From Parapristionchus giblindavisi (lineage: Eukaryota; Nematoda; Chromadorea; Rhabditida; Diplogasteridae), in contig CALSFV010000342.1 of NCBI GenBank assembly GCA_943737045.1, positions 1-64,000 of the forward strand: DNA of 64,000 nucleotides, in the 5' to 3' direction. Below are positions 30,362-41,942 of this stretch, piece by piece; the first letter of the stretch is position 1, and the number at the start of each line of letters is the position of its first letter. The notes under the pieces were generated by a model. The model made no database searches, was not told the origin of the DNA, and saw nothing but the letters and a program-made list of their open reading frames with translations. Position numbers and translations under genes: made by a program.

Positions 30362-31037
30362 CTGGAAGATCAATCGATCGATAATTAGGCAATCGATAAA
30401 TGGTACTATATTTGACGCCTGGAGTCTATATACAATTAGCACTTACAGTATGTATAATGTATTCAATTAAGGACGCATTAAGAGCTAACTTGAAGCTCTT
30501 CGCTCTGGACATACTCTCTTACTTTCTTTGTCTACGAGTGCGTTGCCAGAACGGAGAGCAAACTCAGCTCTAGCTGAGCTTTTAATACCCTATAATGTGC
30601 AATATACAAATAGTTCATCGTTACCGATGGATCGATGCATTTGCCAAACGATGCATTAAATACTAATCATGCTGCACGAATCAACCGGGTTAGTGTTCAA
30701 TTCGCAGGCAAATCCCTTCTGATCTTTCCAATCTTTTACCAAACTGCAAACAGCAGCGCAGTGCTGCCAAGATGCGATAAATAATAATAGTTTTTTTTAA
30801 ATAATAATTATAATTAGAATACTCACTGTATGTCATCCCATCATTCCATCTGTAGTTGCAAGCGTTCCATCCACTGGCATCCTGTCAATTTCATGTTTCG
30901 AATATCTCATGTTATCTCGGACGAGATGGATCCATTGATTTCATGACATGATTCTGTGATCTCTCCAATCTTTCACCAAAGCACTCTTTTAGCGATAAAT
31001 AATTAAATTTTAAAAAAATTATAATAATAATACTCAC
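30362..31037. other. E-F intron
   Basis: No gene is seen. It contains CGATAATTAGGCAATCGATA, a CCGCTC-family hairpin MITE (30,465-30,590), ATGCATT and AACCGGGTT segments shared with other E-F introns, and the TTTACCAAA block before exon E. Confidence 0.6.
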
Positions 31038-31155
31038 TGTATGTTGAAGGCGTCGGTGAAATCCGACAGATAGTGTGGCGCCTTGCGCTTGATCTCGCCA
31101 ATCAGACCGCCACACAGACGCCCGGTACGCTTCAGCGCCGGATCGTTGCCGTGTC
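31038..31155 (-). pseudogene. SLC4 exon E (RTGRL exon)
   Basis: 118 nt, intact: [51 protein letters not shown] and YLSDF.DA are strong SLC4 signatures just before membrane span 1. Acceptor ATCAG, donor GTGAGT. Phase joins to exon D upstream (EEEG-HGND) and exon F downstream (AFNIQ-CVATT). Confidence 0.93.
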
Positions 31156-31264
31156 CTGATAATGAGACAAATGACAAATGAAATGAGACAATGGCGAATG
31201 ACAATGACAAAGAAAGCTAATTTTTAGCTATTTTGTAAAGCAAATTTATTTATTCTAATAAGAT

Positions 31265-32249
31265 GCCGTTTGTGTAAGAGTCGAACAAGGGTTGGCACAG
31301 GCCAAAAATTTTGATACTCTCAAAACTTGTGTATAGGGGTTACCGACCATGCTGATGAAGATAGGCATAGTCATTTTGGCTCCAGTGGTCCCGCAACGCC
31401 TGGGCGGGATTACGGTAAGATCACGTTTTCAGGCCATTCTCGGTCCATAGTAGAGCTAGAGGTATGAACATTGGGCTCCTAGGACAGAATTCGATGGCGA
31501 TGATGGCTGTCTACATCACTAGTTTTGAAATTTTTTCAAAAGGTCGATTATTGGAATTTTTGATGGAGACGTTTGCGCCCCAGACGAGTATGACAGTTCG
31601 AACCGGCGTGACGAGAGGATCACAATGATGTATTATGAGCCCATATCTCCGTTGCACCGCTAATATTGCCTCGATATAGTGATCTGCAAAATCACGAGGA
31701 GTTGTCTGCGTCTCTCTATTCCGCGCGCTCTCTCGGCACTCTCTCATTTCGCCGCGCTCTCTCGAGAGTGCGAGAGAGCGCGCGTAATTGAGAGAGTCCT
31801 CTTGTTTACCTCTTTCGCAGATCACTATATCGAGGCAATATTAGCGGTGCAACGGAGATATGGGCTCATAATACATCGTTGTGATCCTCTCGTCACGCCG
31901 GTTCGAACTGTCATACTCGTCTGGGGCGCAAACGTCTCCATCAAAATTTCCAATAATCGACCTTTTGAAAAATTTTCAAAACTAGTGATGTAGACAGCCA
32001 TCATCGCCATCGAATTCTGTCCTAGGAGCCCAATTTTCATACCACTAGCTCTACTATGGACCGAGAATGGCCTGAAAACGTGATCTTACCGTAATCCCGC
32101 CCAGGCGTTGCGGGACCACTGGAGCCAAAATGACTATGCCTATCTTCATCAGCATGGTCGATAACCCCTATACACAAGTTTTGAAGGTATCAAAATTTTT
32201 GGCCTGTGCCAACCCTCTCCCAGATTTGCCCGACTCTTACACAAACGGC
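31265..32249. mobile_element. Fold-back element with GCCGTTTGTG ends (possible MULE-type)
   Basis: Near-perfect inverted arms of about 400 bp begin GCCGTTTGTGTAAGAGTCG, with a CT/GA-rich centre (31,715-31,800). The intact intron (11,470, 63,915) lacks it. Flanks CTAATAAGAT and CTCATAAGGG may be a decayed 9-10 bp target duplication, as Mutator-like elements make. The two 104-residue frames on opposite strands are one palindromic artefact. Confidence 0.8.
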
Positions 32250-32484
32250 CTCATAAGGGGTTGCCAATTTCGTAAAAAAACAGTAAAACAAAACACGAAA
32301 GGTGTCGACGGAGATTCGCACCTTTGTCTTTGCGTTATCTATCAGATTTTGCCTAATGTCAGTCCATGACATTTGATTTTCCACCTTTCCAACAAAATGG
32401 GTTCATGATCATTGATCTCCACATATTATCACTGATCAAAGTCTTTAGCCAATGTTGATCTTTGATCTTTGATCTTCCCCTCAC

Positions 32485-32566
32485 CTTCCTCCTCGTGCGC
32501 TTCCTCCTTGCTGTTGTTGGCAATGTGCGCGCCTGGAATCTCCTCCAGAAGGTACTCCTTGCCGAC
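32485..32566 (-). pseudogene. SLC4 exon D
   Basis: 82 nt: VGKEYLLEEIPGAHIANNS then KEEAHEEE, with a GTGAGG donor and (GATCTTT)n just inside the intron. In phase with exon E at 31,038-31,155. Confidence 0.88.
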
Positions 32567-32860
32567 CTTGAAAATCAATCAATAATCATGCCCTCAATCA
32601 ATCAATAACCATCAAGCTTTAGCATATATATCTCAGATGGATGATCTAGAAGACTCAGACTAATATAAGCGAGTCTCGCAATCAATATTCATAATTCAAT
32701 CAATCGGCAAAATCGCACCAAATCATTGTCATCATTACCCGGCGCTTTCGTGTCTCAAGCTCGCATTCACAGGGCAACGTGATTTCGGGTCCACAATATA
32801 GTTATAATCGACGAGATAAACTGATTAAATCCCCAATAAAACCTCGAAAGCTAATAAGCA

Positions 32861-32926
32861 CTGCTGCGCATTACCAAACGGACCGAGCAACACTGATTGT
32901 AAGACGAAACGTGTAGGGACGGGAAC
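32861..32926 (-). pseudogene. SLC4 exon A, truncated, acceptor lost
   Basis: It reads VPVPTRFVLQSVLLGPFGNA-QQ, matching the SLC4 block EVPVPTRFLFVLLGP. The acceptor CTCAG of 61,023 is CTCAT here, and the EIGRAIATLMSDE half is missing. Exons B and C are also absent from this run. These lesions argue that the best collinear run is a pseudogene. Confidence 0.8.
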
Positions 32927-33119
32927 ATGAGGGGTAGATGGATTACGGTATCAGGAGAATACGGTATCGCGAGATTACGGTATCGATAGGAGAGCCAAGT
33001 TATGATACTCAGCCGATTCGGCTTGATTATCGTAATTGTCCAATGAATAATAGATTACTGCAGTACCTTAACTAAACAGCGGAATGGTTCTTATCGATCC
33101 CTAATTTTCCAAACTACCT

Positions 33120-33288
33120 TATACCCATAGACTACCGTACTTCAGTCAGAGTACCGTCTACCCATGCACTACCGTAACTCAGTCAGAGTACCGTCTACCC
33201 ATGCACTACCGTAACTCAGTCAGAGTACCGTATACCCATGTACTACCGTAACTCAGTCAGAGTACCGTATACCCATGTACTACCGTAC
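33120..33288. repeat. 37-bp minisatellite built from an SLC4 splice donor
   Basis: About 4.5 tandem units of ACTACCGTAACTCAGTCAGAG plus TACCGTATACCCATGY. On the minus strand each unit contains CTGACTGAG-GTACGG, which is the end of exon Z plus its donor, or the variant GTTACGG. The array therefore multiplies the exon/intron boundary. A second array lies at 48,100-48,304. Confidence 0.9.
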
Positions 33289-33363
33289 CTCAGTCAGATC
33301 ACCCAGCACCGCTGCAGTCTTGAGGCGGATGAAGCCACAGATGTGATGTTGAAGGAAGTCGAC
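33289..33363 (-). pseudogene. SLC4 exon Z (cytoplasmic domain)
   Basis: 75 nt: VDFLQHHICGFIRLKTAAVL then GDLTE, comparable to the SLC4 segment EVDFL....VAFVRL.PAVLLTGLTEVPVPTRF, so it should splice to exon A (VPVPTRF). Acceptor TTTCAG, donor GTACGG. Intact. It is the most upstream SLC4 exon that I can recognise. Confidence 0.85.
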
Positions 33364-34190
33364 CTGAAATTCAATCAATCAATAAATGAACATATCATCT
33401 ACCGTATCCCCGTCGAAACCTTTTTTATTAGCAGCGTAGTTGATCTCATCTACAATGTTTCAGACTATAATAGTATATCAATAAATATCATCTACCTTAT
33501 CCCCGTGTATGCCCTCGGGACCCTGTGCAATTTTAGCCTCGGGTCATATCCCCCTAGAATGGGTCATAAAGCAGCAATGGATCTCCTGCACTTGGAATAG
33601 GTTCTGCGAACATTGGAGACGGAAGAGGACAGAAGGGGCGATGAAGAAGGGATAGAAGCATAGGCCCAAAAGTACGTTACAAACTACGAAGTCTGAAAGT
33701 ATTTTGGGATTTTTTATGGAAAATCTGGCTGAATTTTGACAATATGTAACGTAGCTATTCGACCTATAGATGGCACGGAATAAAATGATTCGAGAGTTGG
33801 TGCAAGTTGCAAGAGTTCCCTCTAATGACACCCGTCAATTTCATGTTTCGCATAGCTCATTTCCGGTGGAATGACAAATGACGGGTTGATTGATTCTCAC
33901 TGAGCTATGCCAGAAAAAAAACTGCCAAAAATATGTCCTGTCCTAGTCTGTGAATTTATTTCAAGAGCGGAACAGCTTTATTCCATTTTAGTGATTTGGT
34001 TGAGCTAGATAAAGCGTGCTAAACGGTAACTCTAACTGCTCACTCAATTCCAGGCAAGGGGGATTTCATTTCCAGGCAGTTGATTTATGGGGCCGGTCAC
34101 TCACTGAAATACAGCCTACAGCCCACAGAAATCTTGAAATCTTATGTGAATAAAACATCCGACACATCCCCCAAACTAAGCTGTCCCCTT
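33364..34190. other. Intron-like DNA with MITE
   Basis: A block at 33,370-33,610 (CTCGGGTCATATCCCCC, GGGTCATAAAGCAGCAATGG) recurs at 4,440-4,590 and 48,400-48,545, always beside exon Z or C fragments. It may hold an upstream SLC4 exon, but no frame is convincing. A MITE (ATAGG...AAAAGTACGTTACAAA to TTCGACCTAT) lies at 33,658-33,772. Confidence 0.5.
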
Positions 34191-34294
34191 CTTTTTAAAA
34201 TTATTTATTCACTCAAAGCCCCCTTCTCCTTTTCCATACTTATTTTTTCTCTCTCTCTCTTTCTCGTCGTGTAAATTCATCTCAGCGCTCTCCA

Positions 34295-34447
<153 letters not shown>

Positions 34448-35500
34448 CAGGTAGTCCCGCGCTGATTCGCATACGCGGTATCCACGTTGGATGAAACGTG
34501 GCGAGAACAAAAGTACGATTTTTAAACTCAGAGTGGTCGGTTCCCCCCTACTTGATGTGAATCTCATTGAAACAATATTCATGAAAAAAGTTAGTTCACG
34601 ATTGACGGTCATTCTATGGGACCTCTCTCACTCACTAGACGTTAACGCAGGGAGAGCGAGAATGTATCAAGTGAAAAATGGCAAAAAGTGTTGGCCAAAA
34701 TTGGGAGATGATTTCTTTTGCTGATCCTTCTCGGGGGATTGAACTTTCCTGCCGACCAACAGATCCGGTTGATTGTCCGAGCTCTTATCCACTAGACCAT
34801 GGGTCCCTAATATCTCATGTATCAAAGGATCTAGATATACTCACTCGCACCTGGTATTATATACCGATGCATGGCTCCGCCCATTTTTGGTAAGCTGTAT
34901 TTATATAGTGATACTGACTCCGCCCATTTAAATTCGCGGGCTTGGACACCGATTTCAAACATTAACAACCCCAAATTCTTTATTATTTCGGAAAATGATA
35001 TCCAAGCATTGGAGGAATACGACGGAAGACTCTACTAGATTGAGATCAGGAGCAAGATGCTCCTTGAAAAATAGCGCGTTGATCATCAGAAACGGTGGAG
35101 ATGTACTTCTGATGACGTCATCGGCGAAGATGACAAAGCGATGATCACACTGAAGAATGATAGATTACCACTCATTAAACTATTTTCCCCATCGTAACCA
35201 TTTGGTAAATGCACATGACTTTGTCAATTTTGAATGAACAATTTGGTGGCAAAGGTTTCTCTTTCACTAAAAGTTTCAGTTATTACAGTTGAAGTCTATT
35301 TTAAAGGAATACCCCGAGATAATTTTAAACTCTACGCTCCGGCAACACTCTCTCGCATACAAAGAAAGCATATATAGATATTAGAATCAACATAGCGGAT
35401 TGAAAATCGTTGTAAAAACTTGTCAATGCTGCCAGAGATTTTTGAATGTTTATGACCATGTAATATACAAATGAAACCTGATTAGGTGAAACTACCATAC

Positions 35501-35606
35501 CTTTGTTCGAATGATGATAGTCCCTCGATCAGACGCTTGTTGAGTTGACCTTCAACGATTTTGACGACGCCTTCAGACATCGTCATCGACGACTGTGATG
35601 TAGATC
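35501..35606 (-). pseudogene. 106-nt relic exon in repeat R, copy 2
   Basis: Open across its whole length between CCTCAG/CTTCAG-type acceptor and GTATGG donor: STSQSSMTMSEGVVKIVEG, QLNKRLIEGLSSFEQ. It is the best-preserved of three copies and no family is recognised. If real it is an internal exon with phase 2 at its end. Confidence 0.5.
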
Positions 35607-35686
35607 CTGAAGAATAGTTCAATGACTTGACCATTTCATTTGTCTTTTTCAGTATTGATCTGAGAGGGGGATGTAGGACCTCTTAA

Positions 35687-35799
35687 AGGGAGCATTATAT
35701 CTCTCAACGACCTCTTCAATGCGCTCACTATTTCTCTATTCTCTAAAAACGAGACATCATTGCGCGTCGAAGAGACCATTGAGAGAGGTTACGCTTCAT
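35687..35799. mobile_element. 113-bp MITE with TTAA target
   Basis: The element begins AGGGAGCATTATATCTC and ends GAGAGGTTACGCTTCAT, with TTAA at 35,683-35,686 and TTTA on the right. Repeat R copy 1 shows the empty site CTCTTAATCGATC (about 6,750). A second copy with TTAA flanks is at 60,027-60,349. TTAA duplication suggests a piggyBac-type non-autonomous element. Confidence 0.75.
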
Positions 35800-36890
35800 T
35801 TTATCGATCAATATTTCATTACCGTACAATTTGCCAAATGAAAGTGAAGTGTATTCAAACTAGGACTAAATGGGCTAGATAATCCAAATTGATCCTACTC
35901 CCAGTAACAATATCATGAATTTCAGCGAAAACATGGCGCTAACGTTGACGTAGTCAGAGATATTGCATCCAAGATGATGTTTATAGCAATGCACTGATGA
36001 TTCTTGAATTGTGGTGCAAATACCGTGCAAATACCGGTCAAGTGATGGCTTTCCTGGTGTCCTTTAACGATTTGCACTCGAATATCTGCACCATATCATC
36101 AGATAAGGAGTGCGTCGGCAAAGTAACGGTTTCATGAAACAAAGCCAATTAAATCGACATCCCAAGCTAATTTGAAATCCTCCGCACTGGCCACACTCTC
36201 TCGATTTCTTTGTCTACAAGAGAGTATGGCCAATGCGGAGAGTAAAATTTGCTTGGGGTGTGCTTTTAAATTTTTTCGAAGAAGAAATAGAAGAAAAGCA
36301 AAATAACTTGAACAATAGCACAGTGGAAAAAAGGCGGGAAAGAGGAGCAGATTGTATGGATTAGTAAACAATTTTGGATCATGTCTTTCTTTCTCTGACC
36401 GCTCTCACATTTCCTCACTCTCTCTCTCATATCTACACAGTCTTTACTCTGATCAAAGAACGATCACTCACGACGTGGGAAGAAGGAGATGGTGAGAGAA
36501 GACGCGAAAGGAGAGAGAGAGACAGACAACGAGAATATTTCTTGGCATAGTGCCAAGAATATGCTATAAATGAATAAATGAAATTATACAAGTAAAGGAT
36601 TGCATGCACAATAAATATAAGTTTTAAAATGTGAACATTTTAAATAATAATAAAAAATAATACTATAACATTAACATTGAAACAACTTTATCATCTATTT
36701 AATCATTGGTTCGATTCGTTTTCACTAAAGAACTATATATTTTCAGAAAAGTGTGCTTCGATTGTGTTATCACTATGCAACAGTGGAAATTACACCGATA
36801 CGTCATAGTTATATATGTATAAACTAATAAACTCTGCATATTGACTCAAAAGATAAGCTTGAATTCGTTCCTGATACATTTTATTGATTT

Positions 36891-37234
36891 AAAGGTGGTG
36901 TCCCACGAATATTTTCGTGAACAAACTGTGGAGACAGAAAGGTAGCAAAAGTTATACTACGTACATTACACTATTTATTTTGTGCTGATTTAGTCTATTG
37001 ATCGCTTGAAACATTAATGAACCATCAGGCCCGGTTCAGGGAAGGGCGCGCTTTTTGAAAATTGAGGAAATTCGTCAATAGGTTTCGAACTTGCGTCAAA
37101 CGGGTAACGAGTCTGAACATTTACCACTGCGCTATGGGATAGATGAGAGGCTACGCTAACTCTTCGCATATCACTTTGCATTCGCATAAGAGGGGTGTAG
37201 TGATTAATCTGAACATTCGCGGGCCACCATCTTT
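36891..37234. mobile_element. Terminal-inverted-repeat element carrying a tRNA-like sequence
   Basis: The ends AAAGGTGGTGTCCCACGAAT and inverse of AAAGATGGTGGCCCGCGAAT match at 17 of 20 positions. The paralogous intron (43,590, 8,495) lacks it. On the minus strand at 37,141-37,075 is a tRNA-like segment with A box TAGCGCAGTGG and B box AGTTCGAAACC. No tRNA fold closes, so it is a tRNA-derived insert. Confidence 0.7.
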
Positions 37235-37919
37235 AAAAAAATAAATAAGCAATTACCGTAATACCCAAAGACACACTAAGCATACGATCGATAATTAGCA
37301 ATCGATAATTGGGATTATATTTGTGAAAACGATATTTTCCTGGAGACATCATTATCTACATAGTACTTATAGTATAATGCACTTCATTAATGACACACCA
37401 CTAGCTAATTTGACACTATCCGCTCTGACCACACTCTCTCGTTTTCTTTGTCTACGAGAGAGTGTGGTCAGCGCAGAGAGTAAATTCTGAGCCTGTGATA
37501 CCATATAGTGAAATATAAATATAGTTTAGCCATAACTGACCAATACATCGATGCATTCGCCAAACAATCCATCATATATAAATTATGCTGCACGAATCAA
37601 CCGGGTCAGTCTTCAATTCACGAGCTATCTTCGATCTTTCCAATCGTTTACCAAAACATACTCTTTTCGCGATAAATAATTAAAATTTAAAAATTTGTCT
37701 CGTGTCTCAAGCGCGCAATCAAAGGGCGACGTGATTTCGGGACTACAATTCTGAATTGTAATCTATATGTAAGCAACAAACTGCATAAATCTAAAACAAA
37801 AACCTCAGTATTTATGAAATAATTTAAAAAAATCGTCAGCTCAGGCTGGTGAACTTTAATTGCGTGAATCGAACATCATAATTCGGAAAAATCAAATAAT
37901 CAATAAAATCAATCAATAC

Positions 37920-38006
37920 ATTCTTGCGCTTCTCTTGTGAGGGCAGTGTGGAGGGCGGCTCGATACGGATGTTCGGATCCCATTCGCCCGGAGGAAGTAC
38001 CGTAAC
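37920..38006 (-). pseudogene. SLC4 exon C (second in this run)
   Basis: 87 nt intact: [18 protein letters not shown] then [11 protein letters not shown], with TTGCAG and GTATTG. It lies downstream of exon H in transcriptional order, so it belongs to the next, truncated duplicate unit. Confidence 0.9.
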
Positions 38007-38097
38007 CTGCAACGATTAGGCGTAGGTAATCGATATCAGACTACTGCCGTAACTTATAATCGATATCAGAAAAAATCAATAAATCGATAACACCCAC

Positions 38098-38174
38098 CAG
38101 TGTCGTCCGTGATGCACATGATGAATATGATGAGCGCAGTCCAGATGTGCACCCAGAAGCGGAAGGAGAGATAC
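38098..38174 (-). pseudogene. SLC4 exon H, 5-nt deletion
   Basis: It matches YLSFRFWVHIWTALII and FIMCIT, but five bases are missing before the donor (DASSL lost), shifting the frame. The same lesion is at 58,704-58,780, so the deletion predates the segmental duplication. Confidence 0.88.
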
Positions 38175-39115
38175 CTCAAGATACAGTATTCAGATTGGGG
38201 TATATTTTATTGATTTTTTGTGAAGCAAAACGAATTACCGTAATACAACAAAGCACACTATGCACCACGGTCACACACACACATTCTCTCTGTGTTTGTG
38301 GGTGGCAAGAGACAATCGAAAGTAGATAGAATCAATTACATTCAACTCTCACAACATCACCCGGTGCATTCGTGTTGCAAGAACATCATGAAAGCGCAAT
38401 TCATTAGTGGAACCACAATGCATAATCTAGCTGGAACATTAGACTAACAAATAACAACCAAATTTTTCATATCCTCATAATCATAATATATATTTTCAGG
38501 TCACTTGATGCGAAACGGACGAAATGGGGCTCGAAAATAATGATTTTTGCTAAATCCACCCACCACATTTCGAAAATCTACCGACTATAAATCAAAATAT
38601 CGGCGAGGGTACCGAAAATGTATGGAGAGAATCAGTTGCTTTCAGTTCTCAAAATCACCCGGCGCATTCGTGTCGCAAGAACATCATAACAGGCCAACTG
38701 ATTAGTGGAACAACAATAGGTGGCTGTTACGAATGATATTTTTTTTAAAAAAATTGTTCTCGATTTTTCTTGAATTGCTCGAAAACAAAAATCGATAAAT
38801 TCTTGTTTCTCGAAATTTTTTGCCGATAACAAGCATGTATCGATGCATTCGCCAAAACGATTCATCAAATAAGAATCATGCTGCATGAATCATCCAGGTT
38901 TGTCTTCAATTTACGCGCTAATCTCTTCTGATCAGGGCTGGGAATTTCTGTTTCTGAATTTTCTGTTTTTTTTCTGTTTTCTGGTAATTTTAGAGACCAG
39001 AAAATTTTCTGTCCAGAAACAGAAAATATATTTTAAAAACAGAAAATTATCAGAAAATATTATTTTTCGAAACAGTTTTTAAGAAAAGGAAAAAAAACTC
39101 ATTTATTGTTCCATA
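38175..39115. other. Intron DNA with hairpin motifs and truncated hAT-like end
   Basis: No gene is seen. Hairpin motifs lie at 38,345 and 38,651. From 38,933 a sequence starts CAGGGCTGGGAATTTCTG, the same terminus as the 43,801-44,325 hAT-like MITE, and runs to about 39,085 through a TTTTCTG/CAGAAAA palindrome. Its right terminus is missing and exon E follows in truncated form. Confidence 0.6.
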
Positions 39116-39200
39116 TTGTGTGGCGCCTTGCGCTTGATGTCGCCGATCAGACCGCCACACAGACGCCCGATACGCTTCAGCGCCGGATCGTTGCCGTGTC
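39116..39200 (-). pseudogene. SLC4 exon E, 3' truncated
   Basis: It reads [16 protein letters not shown] and [11 protein letters not shown] and then runs into the truncated repeat, losing YLSDF and the donor. The same truncation is at 59,696-59,778. Confidence 0.88.
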
Positions 39201-39576
39201 CTGATAATGATACAAATGACAAATGGCAAATGACAATGACAAAGAAGGCTAATTTTTTAAGCTATTTTATATAGCTAATCTATCCATTCTGACAAGAGAG
39301 TCGACATATTTCCAGTTACAGTGGAACAAAACACCAAAGGTAGCTTCATTTTCATTCGAAATGAACGTATACTAAAATTGGAACAATAGAGAGTACCGAT
39401 GGAGATTCGCCGCTTTGTCTTTGATCTAACTACCATCTGATTTCGTTTAATGGCAGCATGCCATTTGATTTCCCATCTTTCCAACCAAATGGGTTCATGA
39501 TCTTTGATCTCTACGTATTATCACTGATCAAAGTCTTTAGCCAATGTTGATCTTTGATCTTTGATCTTTCCCTCAC

Positions 39577-39658
39577 CTTCCTCCTCGTGCGATTCCTCCT
39601 TGCTGTTGTTGGCAGTGTGCGCGCCTGGAACCTCCTCCAGAAGGTACTCCTTACCGAC
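39577..39658 (-). pseudogene. SLC4 exon D
   Basis: 82 nt intact: VGKEYLLEEVPGAHTANNS then KEESHEEE. GTGAGG donor, CAAG acceptor, GATCTTT repeat in the following intron. Confidence 0.88.
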
Positions 39659-40026
39659 CTTGAAAATCAATCAATAATCATTGTTCACTCAATCAATAAT
39701 CATCAGGCTTTAGCTGATATAACTCAGATGGAATGATAGATGATCTAGTAGAATCAGACTGATATAAGCGACTTTCACGATCGACAATCGCATCAAATCA
39801 TTGCTATCACACGGCGCATTCGCGTCTCAAGCGCACAATCAAAGGGTATCGTGATTTCTTGTCTGCAATTGAGTGACTGGAGCATATGTACTGATTAAAT
39901 CCCCAACAAATCCTCGATATTGATGAAAATTTCAAAAAATCATCAGCCCAGGCTGACGAACTCTAATTTTACTAATCGAATATTATAATATCTAAAAATC
40001 AATTAATCAATGAAATCAATCAATAC

Positions 40027-40113
40027 ATTCTTGCGCTTCTCTTGTGAGGGTAGTGTGGAGGGTGGCTCGATACGGATGTTCGGATCCCATTCGCCCGGAG
40101 GAAGTACCGTAAC
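40027..40113 (-). pseudogene. SLC4 exon C
   Basis: 87 nt intact, same protein as at 37,920-38,006. It precedes exon D (39,577) in the expected order and phase. Confidence 0.9.
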
Positions 40114-40261
40114 CTGCATGATCAGGCGTTGGTAATCGATATCAAGACACTACAGTAACTCCGGTATTTTTTGCTCGCGGGGCACTCCACGGAGCAGCAC
40201 TAAGAGGGCACGGTGTGGAGGAGACGGTGTGCCGGGGTGGACATCAAAGTTACATCGTCTA

Positions 40262-40321
40262 ATCTGCCTCGCGGTGTACCCCACGGAGCAGCACTAAGAT
40301 GAAGCGGGTAGGGACATGAAC
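40262..40321 (-). pseudogene. SLC4 exon A fragment
   Basis: After CCTCAG the minus strand reads VHVPTRFILVLLRGV, the VPVPTRFLFVLLGP block, then diverges. A local duplicate of its end (CACGGAGCAGCACTAAG) is at 40,175-40,215. Exon B is missing. Confidence 0.75.
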
Positions 40322-40523
40322 CTGAGGAGGAGGGGGATGGATTACGGTAGATTACGGTACCGGTAGGATACGGTATCGAGAGATTACGGTATCGACACGA
40401 GAGCCAAGTTATGATAATCAGCCGATTCGGCTTGATTATCGTAATTGTCCAAAGAATAAGTGATTATGTTATATTAACCAAGCAGCTGAATGGTTGTTAT
40501 CGATCCCTAATTTCCCCCAACTC

Positions 40524-40524
<1 letters not shown>

Positions 40525-40607
<83 letters not shown>

Positions 40608-40612
40608 TTCCC
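40525..40612. repeat. (CT)n microsatellite
   Basis: CT array at the ed​ge of repeat R copy 3. Confidence 0.95.
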
Positions 40613-41942
40613 TTCAGGTAGTCCCGTACTGATTCGCATACGCGGCATCCGCGTTGGATGAAACGTGGTGAGAAGAAAAGTACGATTTTTAAACTCAGCG
40701 TGGTCGGTTCCCCCCTTGATGTGAATCTCATTGAAACAATATTCATGAAAAAAGGTAGTTCACGATTGACGGTCATTCTACGGGACCTCTCTCACTCACT
40801 AGATGTTAACGCAGGGAGAGCGAGAATGCATCTACTTAAAAATGGCAAAAAGGGTTGGCCACAATTGGGAGATGATTTCTTTTGCTGACTCTTCTCGGGG
40901 GATTGAACTGTCCTGCCGACCAACCGATCCGGTTGATTGTCCGAGCTCTTATCCACTAGAACATGGGTCCCTACTATCTCGTGTGCCAAAGGATCTAGAT
41001 ATACTCACTCGCACCCGTTATTATATACCGATGCATGGCTCCGCCCATTTTTGATAAGCCCTATTTATATAGCGATGCTGACTCCGCCCATTTAAATTCG
41101 CGGGCTTGGATACCGATTTCAAACGTTAACAGCCCCAAATTCTTTATTATTTAGGAAAGTGAGATCCAAGCAATGCAACAATACGACGGAAGACTGCTAG
41201 AATAAAATAAGCGGCAAGATCCTCCTTCAAAACTTGCGTTGATCATCAGAAACGGTGGAGTTGTCCTTCTGATGACGTCATCGGCGAAGATGACGAAGCG
41301 GTGATCACCCTGAATAATGATTGATTTCCACTCATTAAACCATTTACCCCATCGTCACCATTTTGTACAAGGACAGGACTTTGCCAATACTGAATGGTAA
41401 AGAAGTTGGTGACAAAGTTTGTCCTCCAATAAAATTTTTAATTATTATAGTGGAAGTATATTTTTTTAAGATACACCCCGTGAAAATTTGAAATTCTGCG
41501 CTCTGACAACACTCTCTCGCATACAAAGAAAGCATATATAGATATTAGAAACAACATAGCGCATTGAGAAACGTTATGAAAACTTGTCAACGCCGCCAGA
41601 GTTTTTTGATCAACGACAATGTTTATGACCGTAATATACAAATGAAACCTGATTAGATGAAACTACCGTACCTTTGTTCGAATGATAGTGGTCCCTCCAT
41701 CAGACGCGTGTTGAGTTGATCTACAACGATGATGACGACGCCTTCAGACATCGTTATCGACGACGATGATGTAGATTCTGAAGAATAGTTCAATCACTTG
41801 ACCATTTCATTTGTCTCTATAAGTATTGATCTGAAATGGGACAAAAGATGAACTAATCGATCAATATTTCACTACCGTATTCGCATAATGAAAGTGGTAT
41901 TTTCAAACCAGGACTAAATGAGATAAGCCAAATTGATCCTAC

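Larger units (their letters stand above)
37270..39200. repeat. Segmental duplicate of 57,885-59,780
   Basis: The same exon fragments (C, H, E), hairpin motifs and truncated CAGGGCTGGG element occur in the same order with near identity from about 37,560 onward. Two short frames (38,147-38,329 and 58,753-58,935) have identical translations. The 37,270-37,560 part is more diverged, because the 57.9-kb copy there instead matches 2.3-2.75 kb. Confidence 0.85.

Noticed and set aside
31511..31993. Two 104-residue frames on opposite strands with nearly the same protein
   Set aside because: They are the two arms of one fold-back element read in opposite directions, with no family or splice support.
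33120..33288. CRISPR-like array of 37-bp units
   Set aside because: Units are contiguous with no unique spacers; nuclear eukaryotic context and origin from a splice donor explain it.
38885..39082. Phe-rich 65-residue frame repeated at 59,464-59,661
   Set aside because: It is part of the truncated CAGGGCTGGG repeat within a segmental duplication.
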